Source: an uncultured Caulobacterales bacterium (lineage in GTDB: Bacteria > Pseudomonadota > Alphaproteobacteria > Caulobacterales > Caulobacteraceae). Taken from it: a stretch of DNA of 64,000 bases. The notes beneath the pieces were generated by a model. It had not been told where the DNA came from. It saw nothing but the letters and a program-made list of their open reading frames with translations, and searched no databases. A program made the position numbers and the translations under genes. How positions within the stretch are numbered: position 1 is the stretch's first letter; every line of letters begins with the position of its first letter. Shown one piece after another: positions 1 to 8,860 of this stretch. The stretch lies in contig CAIMFV010000051.1 in NCBI GenBank assembly GCA_903840435.1, positions 92,187 through 156,186 on the forward strand, read 5' to 3'.

Positions 1-297
1 GTTGGCTTTAACCGGACGAGCAAGGTCTTCGATCAAGGCGACGCTAGCCAGGGACGCCGCATGGGCCAAGGCTTCGCGGACGTCAGGTTCATCCTGCCGT
101 AACCGCTCCATGGAGCGGGGAGCGGGCACAGCCTCGCCGTGGGCACGCGCCGTTTCCACAAAATCCCTTAGCGCTTCTGTCGCATTGACCAAGGCTTCAT
201 CCATGGTTGTTCCCATGGCGGTGCAGCCGGGAAGGTCGGGAAAAACCGCGCCAAACGCGCCTGGCTCTCCGTCGATTAAAGCAATGTAGCGTGTCAT
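1..297 (-). CDS. hicB: HicB-family antitoxin, partial (3' end outside window)
   Basis: The minus strand reads from an ATG at 297 through 99 codons to the window edge without a stop. The product begins MTRYIALIDGEPGAFG and continues with VFPDLPGCTAMG, the hallmark of the HicB partial RNase H-like fold (a beta strand, then PDLPGC with the conserved glycine-cysteine turn). The helix with spaced alanines that follows, ending in an AREALAHAA-like stretch, also fits HicB. The gene lies 71 bases downstream of the HicA-like gene in the same orientation, the usual hicA-hicB order. HicB proteins bind and neutralise HicA and often repress their own promoter through a C-terminal DNA-binding domain. That domain would lie outside the window, so its type is unknown. 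Confidence 0.85.
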   Translation of the reverse strand, partial: MTRYIALIDGEPGAFGAVFPDLPGCTAMGTTMDEALVNATEALRDFVETARAHGEAVPAPRSMERLRQDEPDVREALAHAASLASVALIEDLARPVKAN

Positions 298-368
298 GCC
301 TGAAGTCCTGGTTTTGGGGTCTCGGGTTTCAATCCTGTGGATTTGGCTGTCTCCGGGGGCAATGCGGC

Positions 369-560
369 TTAGATCCAACCCGCCGCCTTATGGATGCTTC
401 GCGCCACGCCTTCGGTCAGCGTTCGGTGCCTTGGGACCATGATTGTCCCGGACTTCGTCGCATGGCGAAACTTGTCGTGTTTGGCCCCGCCGACATTTTG
501 CCAGCCTTCCTGTTCCAGACGTCGTAGGAGGGTCAAAGTATTCGTTTCGATCTTTGCCAT
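369..560 (-). CDS. hicA: HicA-family mRNA interferase toxin
   Basis: The 63-residue product has the compact dsRBD-like HicA pattern: LLRRLEQEGW, then AKHDKFRHATKSGT with the conserved histidine expected to be catalytic, then IMVPRH and a C-terminal VARSIHKAAGW helix. HicA toxins cleave mRNA and are held in check by HicB, which follows at 297-1. I place the start at the internal ATG at 560 because it gives the normal HicA length and N-terminus (MAKIETNT). An upstream in-frame ATG at 590 would add ten residues without family similarity. Neither start has a strong ribosome binding site. The roughly 210 bases between this gene and the next plus-strand gene must hold divergent promoters, but I see no clear motif there. 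Confidence 0.85.
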   Translation of the reverse strand: MAKIETNTLTLLRRLEQEGWQNVGGAKHDKFRHATKSGTIMVPRHRTLTEGVARSIHKAAGWI

Positions 561-801
561 TCGTTCGCTCTGACTATTTTTATGCGCCATTTTGGCCGAG
601 CCGCCAAGGGCTGAGGCGTAAAATAATGCGCAAATCTGATGAGAGGTTTGGCGCTACCTCATCCTCCTCCCCATACAAGCGGCGAGTTCGACACATGTTG
701 AACCCGAATTTTGCCCTCCGGGCTAGACGTCTCGCCGTTCCTTCGATTGAGTGCGACCTTAAGACCGCGCACATACGCGAGTTCATCTTGGGAGTGACGC
801 C

Positions 802-1998
802 ATGACGCGCAAGCTGAAGTTTGGGGCCTTTATCGCGCCCTTTCACCCCTTGGGCGAAAACCCCACCCTGGCGCTGGAACGCGATCTGGAGTTGGTCGCT
901 TGGATGGACCAGCTTGGCTATGACGAGGCCTGGATCGGTGAGCACCATTCGGCAGGCTATGAATTGATCGCCAGCCCGGAGGTGTTTATCGCCTTTGCCG
1001 CCGAACGCACACGCCATATTCGGCTCGGCACGGGCGTGGCCTCCTTGCCTTATCACCACCCTTTGATGTTGGCCGACCGGATGAACCAACTCGACCACAT
1101 GACCCGAGGGCGGGTGATGTTTGGCGTCGGTCCCGGCGCTTTGCCTTCCGATGCGCATATGATGGGCATTCCGGTCGCCAGCCAGCGGGATCGCATGGAC
1201 GAAGCGCTCGAGGTTCTGGCAAGGCTCCTCGCAGGCGAAACCGTCACCCACAAAACCGACTGGTTTGAATTGCGTGACGCGCGGCTGCAAATGACGCCCT
1301 TTACACGCCCACACATTGAGATCGCGGTGGCGAGCCAAGTGTCGCCGACCGGTGCACGGGCGGCCGGACGGCACGGCTTTGGCCTCCTTTCGGTCGGCGC
1401 GACCCAGACCGGCGGCTTCAATGCCTTGAAATCAAATTGGGCCATTGCCGAAGCCATAGCCGCCGAAAACGGGAAGGTGATGGACCGCAACAGCTGGCGC
1501 CTCGTTGGGCCGGTCCATATTGCCGAGACGCGGGAGAAGGCCCGCGAAAATGTGCGGTTTGGCTTGGAAAAATGGCTCTACTATTTCCAAGAAGTGGCCG
1601 CCTTGCCCTTGGCGCCTGCCGATGGCGGCGATCCTGTCGATGCGCTCATCGCCTCGGGCCTCGCTGTGATCGGCACACCCGACGACGCCATTGCACAGAT
1701 TACCCGGCTCGAAGCTCAGTCCGGCGGTTTTGGCGCCTTTTTGCAGATGGCGCACAATTGGGCTGATTTTGCTGAGACCAAGCGCTCTTATGAATTGATG
1801 GCGCGCTATGTGTTTCCGAAATTCCAAGGCTCCAACACCAACCGTGACGCCTCTCTGGAATGGGCGCGGTCAAATCGTGACACCTTTATGGGGGAAGCCC
1901 GCATGGCTGTTGGCACCCGGGTCGCGCAACATATTCAAGAAAAAGGCATCAATGACATTGCGCCGGAAATTCTACAGGCCATGGGAATAAAGGCGTAA
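802..1998 (+). CDS. LLM-class flavin-dependent oxidoreductase (luciferase-like monooxygenase)
   Basis: The 398-residue protein has the bacterial luciferase-like TIM barrel. It opens with FGAFIAPFHPLGENP, then carries WIGEHHSAGYE, the signature near the end of strand 2, and RIRLGTGV-like and MTRGRVMFGVGPGAL stretches that bind flavin phosphate. Such enzymes use FMNH2, supplied by a separate reductase, to oxygenate small organic molecules. The overall pattern is close to the limonene 1,2-monooxygenase-like branch, but the substrate cannot be read from the sequence. A GGAG ribosome site eight bases upstream supports the ATG. The gene stands alone, is convergent with the flavoenzyme gene that follows, and is separated from it by two hairpins. 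Confidence 0.88.
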   Translation: MTRKLKFGAFIAPFHPLGENPTLALERDLELVAWMDQLGYDEAWIGEHHSAGYELIASPEVFIAFAAERTRHIRLGTGVASLPYHHPLMLADRMNQLDHMTRGRVMFGVGPGALPSDAHMMGIPVASQRDRMDEALEVLARLLAGETVTHKTDWFELRDARLQMTPFTRPHIEIAVASQVSPTGARAAGRHGFGLLSVGATQTGGFNALKSNWAIAEAIAAENGKVMDRNSWRLVGPVHIAETREKARENVRFGLEKWLYYFQEVAALPLAPADGGDPVDALIASGLAVIGTPDDAIAQITRLEAQSGGFGAFLQMAHNWADFAETKRSYELMARYVFPKFQGSNTNRDASLEWARSNRDTFMGEARMAVGTRVAQHIQEKGINDIAPEILQAMGIKA

Positions 1999-2019
1999 GG
2001 CGGGAACCGAATTTTGCCG

Positions 2020-2099
2020 GGGTGCCTGGAGAATTTTCCCAGACACCCTAAGCCAGACACCCCCCAGTTCTGCTCCCTTCCCAACGAAGGTTGGGGAAG
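2020..2099. terminator. Paired hairpins between convergent genes
   Basis: Two stem-loops fill the 138-base gap between convergent genes. The first pairs GGGTGCCTGG (2020-2029) with CCAGACACCC (2039-2048), with one mismatch. The second pairs CTTCCCAAC (2077-2085) with GTTGGGGAAG (2090-2099), with one bulged base. Neither is followed by a clean T run, so a bidirectional terminator is an inference from position and stem strength. Confidence 0.4.
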
Positions 2100-2136
2100 A
2101 AATAAGCCTATTTTAGAAGGAGTTAGCTGGGAATTT

Positions 2137-3108
2137 TTACAGCATTCCTCCCAGGCGAGACCGGATGATGCTCTCCGCTTCGGCCATGGTGCGGCTGACC
2201 AATTCGGCGACGGTTGGAATGTCGTGGATCAGGCCTGCCACCATGCCACAGGACCAGGCGCCTGCATCCATGTCGCCATCTTTCATGATTTTTGGATAAA
2301 CCCCTGCGACTTCATTGAAAATATCTTCAAACTTGATGTTGCCTCCGAGGTCCTTTTCCTTCTGCAATAGCCGCTCGACCCCTGCATTGACCAAGACCCG
2401 CTCGGTATTGCGTAAGGGTCGCATGACAAGGCGGGTGTCGAGTTCCGTCGCTGCGACAATCGCCTGTTTGACGTTCTCGTGCACAGGCGCCTCTTGGGTG
2501 GCGATAAAGCGGGTGCCCATATTGATGCCGTCCGCTCCTAAGGCCAAAGCGGCCACGAGAGAGCGACCGTCCGCCATTCCGCCTGAGGCAAGAAAGGGGA
2601 TCTTCAAGCTCTCGGCCGCGCGGGGCAAGAGGATGAAGTTCGGGACATCGTCTTCGCCCGGGTGACCGCCGCACTCAAAGCCATCGACACTGACCGCATC
2701 ACAGCCAATGGCTTCAGCCTTCAAGGCATGGCGAACAGCGGTGCACTTATGGATGACCTTAATGCCAGCCTCTTTGAGTGCTGGCAGCCATTTTTGCGGG
2801 TTGTTGCCGGCGGTCTCGACCACCTTTACGCCGCCCTCGACCACGGCGCGGATATAGCCTGGATAGTCGGGCGGGGTGACGGAGGGCAGGAAGGTGATGT
2901 TGACGCCAAAGGGCTTGTCGGTCAGGGCGCGACACTTGGCAATTTCCCTTGCTAGGTCTTCCGGCGTGCGCTGGGTCAGGCCGGTGATGACGCCAATCCC
3001 TCCAGCATTCGAGACGGCGGCCGCCAACTCCGCAAAGCCGACATAGTGCATCCCGCCCTGCATGATGGGATGTTCGATACCAAACAGTTCGGTAATGCGG
3101 GTCCTCAC
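2137..3108 (-). CDS. Nitronate monooxygenase-like flavoprotein, PA1024 (NADH:quinone reductase) type
   Basis: The 323-residue TIM-barrel protein belongs to the NMO/2-nitropropane dioxygenase family that binds FMN. It begins RITELFGIEHPIMQGGM and has HKCTAVRHALKAE, FECGGHPGEDDVPN, FLASGGMADGRSLVAALALG and MGTRFIATQEAP in the expected order. These segments match my memory of Pseudomonas aeruginosa PA1024, a protein first called a nitronate monooxygenase and later shown to be an NADH:quinone reductase. Quinone reduction is therefore at least as likely as nitronate oxidation. The gene faces away from the EF-hand gene and converges with the LLM oxidoreductase gene. Annotation by the generic family name would probably mislead about substrate. 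Confidence 0.88.
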   Translation of the reverse strand: MRTRITELFGIEHPIMQGGMHYVGFAELAAAVSNAGGIGVITGLTQRTPEDLAREIAKCRALTDKPFGVNITFLPSVTPPDYPGYIRAVVEGGVKVVETAGNNPQKWLPALKEAGIKVIHKCTAVRHALKAEAIGCDAVSVDGFECGGHPGEDDVPNFILLPRAAESLKIPFLASGGMADGRSLVAALALGADGINMGTRFIATQEAPVHENVKQAIVAATELDTRLVMRPLRNTERVLVNAGVERLLQKEKDLGGNIKFEDIFNEVAGVYPKIMKDGDMDAGAWSCGMVAGLIHDIPTVAELVSRTMAEAESIIRSRLGGML

Positions 3109-3282
3109 GCGTCTCTCCCTCGTCTCGGGCCCGGGCTCAAGATCCGGCGCTCCCCTTGTCTTTCGCCATCATAGGCATGCGGGCGGGCGAGGGGCAATGG
3201 CGGGGCTCGGCTTGTGTGTCCGCTACCTTGCCTCTAGTGTCGCCGACCTGACGACCAGACAGTTATTGGAGCGGTGGAAGCG

Positions 3283-4038
3283 ATGCGGCGTTTGACGCGA
3301 CGGGCAACGATGGGGCGGGGTTTGGCCGCCGCAGCAGCTCTCCTTGTGAGCGGCCAAGTTTTCGCCGATCCGGCGCCAGCGGTGGCGACCAAGGTGGAGG
3401 AGCCCGCCTATGACGGCGGTCAAAACGTTTTTTATAGTCCCTGCGGCCAACCCTTTCGCGGCCTGATGTCGGACCCCTATGTTTCGGCCATCTGGTTCGG
3501 CAAGGCGGATTTAAATGGTGACGGCCGCTTGGATCGCATCGAGTTTCGCGCTGATTTTGAGAGATTTTTCAAAGTTCTCGACGTGAATCATGATGGAATC
3601 GTGAGCGCAGCTGAAGTCACCTATTATGAGCGTGTCATCGCGCCGGAGATCATCGGCGTTCTCTATAAGGTCAATACATCTCGCATCGAACCTCGATGGC
3701 ACGGGCAGGAATCGGCAGGGCTGCATACGGTCGCCCTGCAAATTGACCCGGGCGGCGGTCAGCCAGATAGCAGTTCACCCAAACAGCGTTTGGACGAGTC
3801 ACACACGGGCGCATCCTTCTACAGCTTCTTTGATATTCCAGAGCCGGTGGCCTCGGCGGATTTTAATTTTAATGGCCTGATTACAAAGCCAAATTTCCTC
3901 AAGCTCGCCGATATTCGCTTCGATGCCCTCGATGTAGAACAAAGGGGCTATCTGGTCTTGAATGATCTACCAAAGACCGGCGCTCAAAAGGTCGTGGAAA
4001 GGGCCCCGCACAAGGCGAAGCGAAAGGTCAAGGCATGA
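3283..4038 (+). CDS. Exported EF-hand domain protein
   Basis: The protein starts with a basic region and a hydrophobic stretch (about residues 10-29) ending in an alanine-rich cleavage-like site, so it is probably exported. Two canonical EF-hand calcium loops are visible, DLNGDGRLDRIEF and DVNHDGIVSAAEV. Two degenerate ones lie near the C-terminus, DFNFNGLITKPNF and DVEQRGYLVLNDL. The tail is basic (HKAKRKVKA). The ATG at 3283 is favoured over an in-frame GTG at 3274 because a GGAG lies only two bases before the GTG but 11 before the ATG. The stop overlaps the start of the next gene by four bases (ATGA), so the two are probably translated together. No enzymatic function is evident; calcium binding is inferred from the loops. 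Confidence 0.8.
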   Translation: MRRLTRRATMGRGLAAAAALLVSGQVFADPAPAVATKVEEPAYDGGQNVFYSPCGQPFRGLMSDPYVSAIWFGKADLNGDGRLDRIEFRADFERFFKVLDVNHDGIVSAAEVTYYERVIAPEIIGVLYKVNTSRIEPRWHGQESAGLHTVALQIDPGGGQPDSSSPKQRLDESHTGASFYSFFDIPEPVASADFNFNGLITKPNFLKLADIRFDALDVEQRGYLVLNDLPKTGAQKVVERAPHKAKRKVKA

Positions 4039-4814
4039 CCACCCATTTCACCCGCGCCATCGCCCGCCGCCCCGGCGACAGCTATCTGCAGGGACTGACC
4101 ACATCGAATGAAGGACCGCCAAATCTCGCTAAAGCGATCCTGCAACATAATATCTATGTGCAAACGCTTGAAGATTTGGGCCTTTCCGTCACTGTTCTCG
4201 CAGCTAACGATGCCTTCCCCGACAGCGTCTTTGTCGAAGATACCGCTATCCTGACCCCGGAAATCACCGTGCTGACCCGCCCAGGCGCTGTCAGTCGTCG
4301 CGATGAAACTGTGTCGATTAAGGCCGCGTTGTTGGATCGTTTCGACGCCATCACGGAAATTGTCGCGCCGGGAACCGTCGATGGCGGTGATATCTGCGAA
4401 ACTGACAGTAAGGTTCTGATCGGATTATCAAATCGGACCAATCTTGAAGGTGCGATGCAACTGAAATTGGCGCTTGAGACGGTTGGACGTCCGGCGGAGA
4501 TTGTCGATATCCGTTCGGTTCCGGGGCTTTTGCACCTCAAGACCGGCATCAGCTATCTCGGTGCCGGTCGGATGGCGGTGATGGAAGCTCTGGCATCGCT
4601 TTCTTGGCTTGCCGATTTTGATCGGGTCTTGGTTCCGACGTCTGAATCCTATGCTGCCAACTGCATCGCTGTGAACGGATCGGTGATTATGGCGGAAGGC
4701 TATCCACGATTTTTTGAGACGCTTGACCGCCTGGGTCTGAAACCCATTCCCTTGGACGTGTCGGAGTATCGCAAAATGGACGGCGGGTTGAGTTGCCTGT
4801 CCTTGCGGTTTTAG
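4035..4814 (+). CDS. Dimethylarginine dimethylaminohydrolase (DDAH) family amidinohydrolase
   Basis: The 259-residue protein has the pentein fold motifs of DDAH: FPDSVFVEDTA (residues 61-71), GTVDGGDI (113-120), HLKTG with the catalytic histidine near 167, and a C-terminal DGGLSCLSLRF with the nucleophilic cysteine at about 254. DDAH hydrolyses N-omega-methylated arginines to citrulline and methylamines. The related arginine deiminases have a different size and context, and the length here matches bacterial DDAH (about 255 residues). The gene is translationally coupled to the EF-hand gene upstream and is followed 27 bases later by a zinc alcohol dehydrogenase. It may supply nitrogen from methylarginine, but no transporter is nearby. 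Confidence 0.9.
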   Translation: MTTHFTRAIARRPGDSYLQGLTTSNEGPPNLAKAILQHNIYVQTLEDLGLSVTVLAANDAFPDSVFVEDTAILTPEITVLTRPGAVSRRDETVSIKAALLDRFDAITEIVAPGTVDGGDICETDSKVLIGLSNRTNLEGAMQLKLALETVGRPAEIVDIRSVPGLLHLKTGISYLGAGRMAVMEALASLSWLADFDRVLVPTSESYAANCIAVNGSVIMAEGYPRFFETLDRLGLKPIPLDVSEYRKMDGGLSCLSLRF

Positions 4815-4841
4815 CGTCCTCCACACACAGGAGACGTCGTC

Positions 4842-5879
4842 ATGAAGGCCCTGCGCTATTTTGGTCCGCGCGACATTCGCTGCGAATCCATGGACGACCC
4901 AAGGCTGGAGAGCGACCGCGACGCCATTATTAAGGTCGATCGCTGCGGCATTTGTGGCTCCGACCTGCATATCTATCATGGCCAGGGCTTTTCAGAGGAT
5001 ATTGGCTTTTGCGTCGGCCACGAAGCGGTTGGCGAAGTGGTGGAGACCGGTCGCGGCGTGCACGGCTTGCGGGTCGGCGATAAGGTGATGATCTCGGCGG
5101 CGGTGGGCTGTGGGGCCTGTCCATCCTGCCTTGCCGGCAATGTCGCCAATTGCGAGGTGGGGGGCGGGGCCTGCTATGGGCTAAGCGCCCGATTGCAGGG
5201 ATGTCAGGCCGAAGCCGTGCGTGTTCCGGCCGCTGACATTAATGCACGCAAAATCCCAGAAGGGCTCAGCCTCGACCAAGCTCTGATGCTGACCGATAGT
5301 CTCGCCACGGCCTGGTTTGGCTGTCGTAATGCCGATATCGCGCCCGGTCGCAGTGTCGCGATTGTTGGCCTTGGCCCCATTGGATTGATGGCGGTCGAAT
5401 GTGCCAAGCTGATGGGCGCCTCCCTCATCTATGGCATTGATCCTGTCGCTTCACGCCGGAACTTGGCTGCGGAACTCGGCGCGGTCCCGCTTGATCCTTT
5501 GACGGCACTAGACACTGTGAAGGAAGCGACCCAGGGCCGGATGGTCGATAGTGTGGTGGAGGCAGTGGGCTCGGATCCCGCCATCCACCTTGCCTTGCGC
5601 CTAGCCCGGCGTCGCGGTGCTGTGTCGGTAATTGGCGTCAATCAGGACAAGCGCTTCGATTTTCCGATGGGGCGCGCCTTTGGCATGGGCCTGACCTTTC
5701 GGATTGGCACCTGTTCGGTGCCAGAAGAATGGCCTGCGCTCATTCCACTGATTCAATCGGGTCGTCTGCGTCCCGAACGCTTTATCAGCCACACCATGGC
5801 CTTGACCGAGGGCGAAGCGGCCTATGCGCTGTTCGACGCCCGCGCCGATGGGGCATTGAAGATGGTCTTGCAGCCCTAG
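4842..5879 (+). CDS. Zinc-dependent medium-chain alcohol dehydrogenase
   Basis: The 345-residue protein has both zinc sites of the MDR family: the catalytic site in CGICGSDLHIYHG and GHEAVGEV, and the structural site in CGACPSCLAGNVANC with the Cx2Cx2Cx7C spacing. A Rossmann motif, GLGPIGLMA, follows near residue 175 for NAD(P)H. It would oxidise an alcohol or polyol to an aldehyde or ketone in the cytoplasm. An AGGAGA ribosome site precedes the ATG. The gene follows DDAH closely on the same strand and converges with the M28 peptidase gene. The substrate cannot be assigned. Confidence 0.9.
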   Translation: MKALRYFGPRDIRCESMDDPRLESDRDAIIKVDRCGICGSDLHIYHGQGFSEDIGFCVGHEAVGEVVETGRGVHGLRVGDKVMISAAVGCGACPSCLAGNVANCEVGGGACYGLSARLQGCQAEAVRVPAADINARKIPEGLSLDQALMLTDSLATAWFGCRNADIAPGRSVAIVGLGPIGLMAVECAKLMGASLIYGIDPVASRRNLAAELGAVPLDPLTALDTVKEATQGRMVDSVVEAVGSDPAIHLALRLARRRGAVSVIGVNQDKRFDFPMGRAFGMGLTFRIGTCSVPEEWPALIPLIQSGRLRPERFISHTMALTEGEAAYALFDARADGALKMVLQP

Positions 5880-5901
5880 GTCCTGGATCCTCGGGGAAAG
5901 A

Positions 5902-7242
5902 CTAATCACCCGGTTTCGGGGGGCTGAAATCACCTGCAGGGCCGGGAAAAACCACTGGGCTCTCATAGCCGTCGGGCGAGACGGACTGTACGCCAAACGC
6001 CCAATCGTCGATCACTGTGTGGGGGAGGTCGAGGTGGTCACGGGCGACAGCGGGGTAGGCCTCACCCCACCTCGGTGCTGTCGTGTCGCGCTTGCGCACA
6101 ACATAGCCGGTCGCATCAGGAACCGGCGTCCAACTGAGGTGGGTGTCGGCGCTGACCGCGCCACTGACTTGCACCCCGGTTGGTGGCGCGGGCGCCTTGG
6201 CGAGGGCGGCGAGCGTGATCAGATCAAGGCGGGTGACATTGGCAAGATAGGCAAGATCAACGCCCTCCAATCGATCGCCGAAGTCCACACCATTTTCGAC
6301 CCGCAGATCCTGGTGCTGACGCCGATAGTTTTCGGCTGCTTCGGTCACCCGCACCGCCGGAAAGCCCGCCGCCTGCATGGGGAGTTGATCGCCGCCTCGG
6401 CCAAAACGATCAGCGCGATAGATCATCTTGACGCTGAACGGGGCCAGATATTGATCTGCCAAATCAGCCATATAGCGCGATAGGTTGCGAGACGGGCTAT
6501 CGAGCTCACCGCCATTTAAGCGCCGCTTTTCGGCCTCGACGGCGGTTTCGGTGGCGCGGACACCTTCGGAAAACACCCGCACGAGATCACGAACCCGTTC
6601 GCCGCCCTGGCCTTCGGAATTGCCGATGATGTCGTTATTCAGGTCGGCCTCGACCCGCCAGCCCTGAGCGCGCGCGAAATCTGCCAAGACCTTGCCTCCT
6701 AACAGGCCCTGCTCTTCGCCAGATAAGACTGCATAGACAAGGGTGGCGCGAAAATGGTGTTTGGACAGCACCCGCGCGGCTTCCAAGACAGCGGCGACGC
6801 CCGAGCCATCATCATTCGCGCCCGGCGCGTCCGAGGTGGCGTTCATGATGTCCGTGACCCGGCTATCAATATGTGCCGCAATGATCACAACGCGATCCGG
6901 GTCGCCATCGCCCTTTTGAATGGCAATCACGTCCTGCACGAGGCTAGGCTGAGGAACCCTCGCATTGGTAAAGCTTTGCTGCGGAGTCTCGATGCGGATG
7001 CATCCGCCGCAAGCCGCTGAAAGGACCTGAAAGCGGCCCGCCGCCCAGCGCCGCGCCGCCCCAATGCCGCGCGTCTCGGATGTCGTGTCGGACAGGGTGT
7101 GGCGGGTGCCAAAGCCCACCAGATGCGCCAAGCTGTCGTGCAAGGCCTCTTTGGAGACCGCTGCGGCAATGTCGCGAAGTTCGGCATGGTCGGCGGCGGG
7201 CGCAGCCGTCGCCAAAGCTGCGCTGATCCAAAAAGCGATCAT
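5902..7242 (-). CDS. M28-family zinc peptidase with C-terminal fibronectin III-like domain
   Basis: The 446-residue protein starts with a short hydrophobic signal-like segment (MIAFWISAALATAAPA), so it is probably periplasmic. The M28 metal ligands appear in order: AAHIDS with H124, GANDDGSG with D144, SGEEQG with the general base and ligand at E176/E177, and NNDIIG with D204, then a histidine in RRQHQDLR. A region after about residue 350 (PPTGVQVSG, LSWTPVPDATGYVVRK) looks like a fibronectin III-like beta sandwich. The start lies ten bases after the CoA ligase stop, so it ends a minus-strand operon. An aminopeptidase role is expected, but its link to acyl-CoA metabolism is unclear. Confidence 0.88.
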   Translation of the reverse strand: MIAFWISAALATAAPAADHAELRDIAAAVSKEALHDSLAHLVGFGTRHTLSDTTSETRGIGAARRWAAGRFQVLSAACGGCIRIETPQQSFTNARVPQPSLVQDVIAIQKGDGDPDRVVIIAAHIDSRVTDIMNATSDAPGANDDGSGVAAVLEAARVLSKHHFRATLVYAVLSGEEQGLLGGKVLADFARAQGWRVEADLNNDIIGNSEGQGGERVRDLVRVFSEGVRATETAVEAEKRRLNGGELDSPSRNLSRYMADLADQYLAPFSVKMIYRADRFGRGGDQLPMQAAGFPAVRVTEAAENYRRQHQDLRVENGVDFGDRLEGVDLAYLANVTRLDLITLAALAKAPAPPTGVQVSGAVSADTHLSWTPVPDATGYVVRKRDTTAPRWGEAYPAVARDHLDLPHTVIDDWAFGVQSVSPDGYESPVVFPGPAGDFSPPKPGD

Positions 7243-7252
7243 GGCTAAACCT

Positions 7253-8848
7253 TCACCCTTCCGCCGTCGCGATGTTTAAGGCCGTCTTATAGTCCGCCTT
7301 GCCGTTTGGGGCCCGCAGGCTGCTCGACGTCGCGACTAAGCGCTTGGGGGACTTATAGGCGGCCAAATGCTGACGGACATGATCGATCAGGCCCCGCTCG
7401 TCGAGCTGGGCTTTGTCACGCAGGCGGACAACCCCGGTCACCGATTGTCCCCATTTGGGGTGGGGGACCCCGACCACGAGCGCATCTTCAATGTCGGGAT
7501 GGGTTTTAAGCGCTTCTTCCACCTCTTCGGGGAAGACCTTTTCGCCCGCCGTATTGATACAGGCACTGCCGCGACCGAGCAGGGTGAGCGAACCATCGGC
7601 TTCAACCCGGCACCAGTCTCCAGGAATGGCGTAGCGGACCCCGTCAATCTGGCGAAAGGTGCGCGCGGTCTTTTCAGCGTCCTTATAGTAGCCGACAGGG
7701 ATGGGCGGCGCGACGGCCACCAATCCCGACTGACCTGAGCCTGGCAGCACAGGGCGGTCCTGTTCGTCAAAGACCCTGGCCCGACCGCCGAGCGCGAACT
7801 GCGCAGTCGGGGTTTCTCCCGCCGCCGTCATGATCGAGGTGCCAAGTCCGAGCGCTTCCGACGAGGAGAAGGCGTCTGCGAGGATCGCGTTCGGCATGTG
7901 GCGCAGCAAGGTGCGCTTGACATCAAGGCTCCACATGACGCCTGACGAGGTGATCCGCTCGAGGCTCGAGACATCATAGCGCTGCGGCGCCTGATCGAGT
8001 GCGTCGGCCAGGGGCCTTGCAAACGGGTCGCCCACCAAGGTGAGATTGACGGGGCGATGGGTGTGGATCGCTGTCAACAGCTCCTCAACATCATAATGCA
8101 GTTGGGTGAGGGTGATCACCGCTCCCCCTGTCAACATGGCCGCCATGGCGGTCAAAAGGCCTGTGCCATGCATAAGGGGCGGTGCGATCAGAGAAGCCCC
8201 CGCCGGACCTAGGGCCTGGGTGGCTTCCACCAAGGCCTCCAAGGTTTCAGGCACAGGCCCCAACAGTCTTTGGGCGGCAAGCGTCACCTCTCGCATGTCG
8301 GTATGGGTCCACATGACACCCTTGGGCATGCCCGTCGTGCCACCGGTATAGATAAACAGGAGGTCATCCGGCGCGCGGATAATCTTTAGTGGCGTGCCAT
8401 CACCGCTGTTGGCCAGGGCTTCAAAGCTTTCGGCAAAGTCAGTGCCGTCGCCTACCTCGACAAACAGTTTAACCTTGGTCAGCCGTGCCCGAATGGCGAT
8501 AATCGCATCACGAAATTCTTGACCATAGACCACGACCGCTGCGTCTGAATTGTCGAAAATGTAGAAGACCTCATCAGGCGTGTAGCGGTAATTGACATTG
8601 ACGTGGGTGAGGCGCGCCTTGAAGGCGGCGCTTAGGGTTTCGCAATATTCGGGCCGGTTGTGCATATAGAAAGCGATCTTGTCGCCGGTCACGGCGCCGC
8701 GCGCTAAAAAGGCCTTGGCCAGATTATTCGACCGCCGGGTTGCCTCCGCCCGCCTGATCACCCGCGCCCCGTGGATATAGGCCGGGCTATCTGGCGGAAG
8801 GATATTTTCGAGCGCGTCTAAAATGTCACCAAAATTCCACGCGGCCAT
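7253..8848 (-). CDS. Acyl-CoA synthetase (AMP-forming), FadD17/FadD19-like
   Basis: The protein is an adenylate-forming enzyme that activates a carboxylic acid to its CoA thioester. It carries the P-loop-like YTGGTTGMPKGVMW, the VNVNYRY segment, PPLMHGTG, GRGSACINTAGEKVFPEEVE and a C-terminal RAPNGKADYK with the catalytic lysine. The VNVNYRY and MHGTG motifs recall the FadD17/FadD19 sterol side-chain ligase branch of actinobacteria. Two ATGs compete at 8860 and 8848. I choose 8848 because AGAGG lies four bases before it and inside the longer reading. It sits directly downstream of two acyl-CoA dehydrogenases, so it likely feeds the same beta-oxidation pathway. The true acid is unknown. Confidence 0.88.
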   Translation of the reverse strand: MAAWNFGDILDALENILPPDSPAYIHGARVIRRAEATRRSNNLAKAFLARGAVTGDKIAFYMHNRPEYCETLSAAFKARLTHVNVNYRYTPDEVFYIFDNSDAAVVVYGQEFRDAIIAIRARLTKVKLFVEVGDGTDFAESFEALANSGDGTPLKIIRAPDDLLFIYTGGTTGMPKGVMWTHTDMREVTLAAQRLLGPVPETLEALVEATQALGPAGASLIAPPLMHGTGLLTAMAAMLTGGAVITLTQLHYDVEELLTAIHTHRPVNLTLVGDPFARPLADALDQAPQRYDVSSLERITSSGVMWSLDVKRTLLRHMPNAILADAFSSSEALGLGTSIMTAAGETPTAQFALGGRARVFDEQDRPVLPGSGQSGLVAVAPPIPVGYYKDAEKTARTFRQIDGVRYAIPGDWCRVEADGSLTLLGRGSACINTAGEKVFPEEVEEALKTHPDIEDALVVGVPHPKWGQSVTGVVRLRDKAQLDERGLIDHVRQHLAAYKSPKRLVATSSSLRAPNGKADYKTALNIATAEG

Positions 8849-8860
8849 GGAGCCTCTCAT

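Noticed and set aside
580..1374. Long minus-strand frame opposite the LLM gene
   Set aside because: It is a shadow of the plus-strand gene, with no domain or ribosome site.
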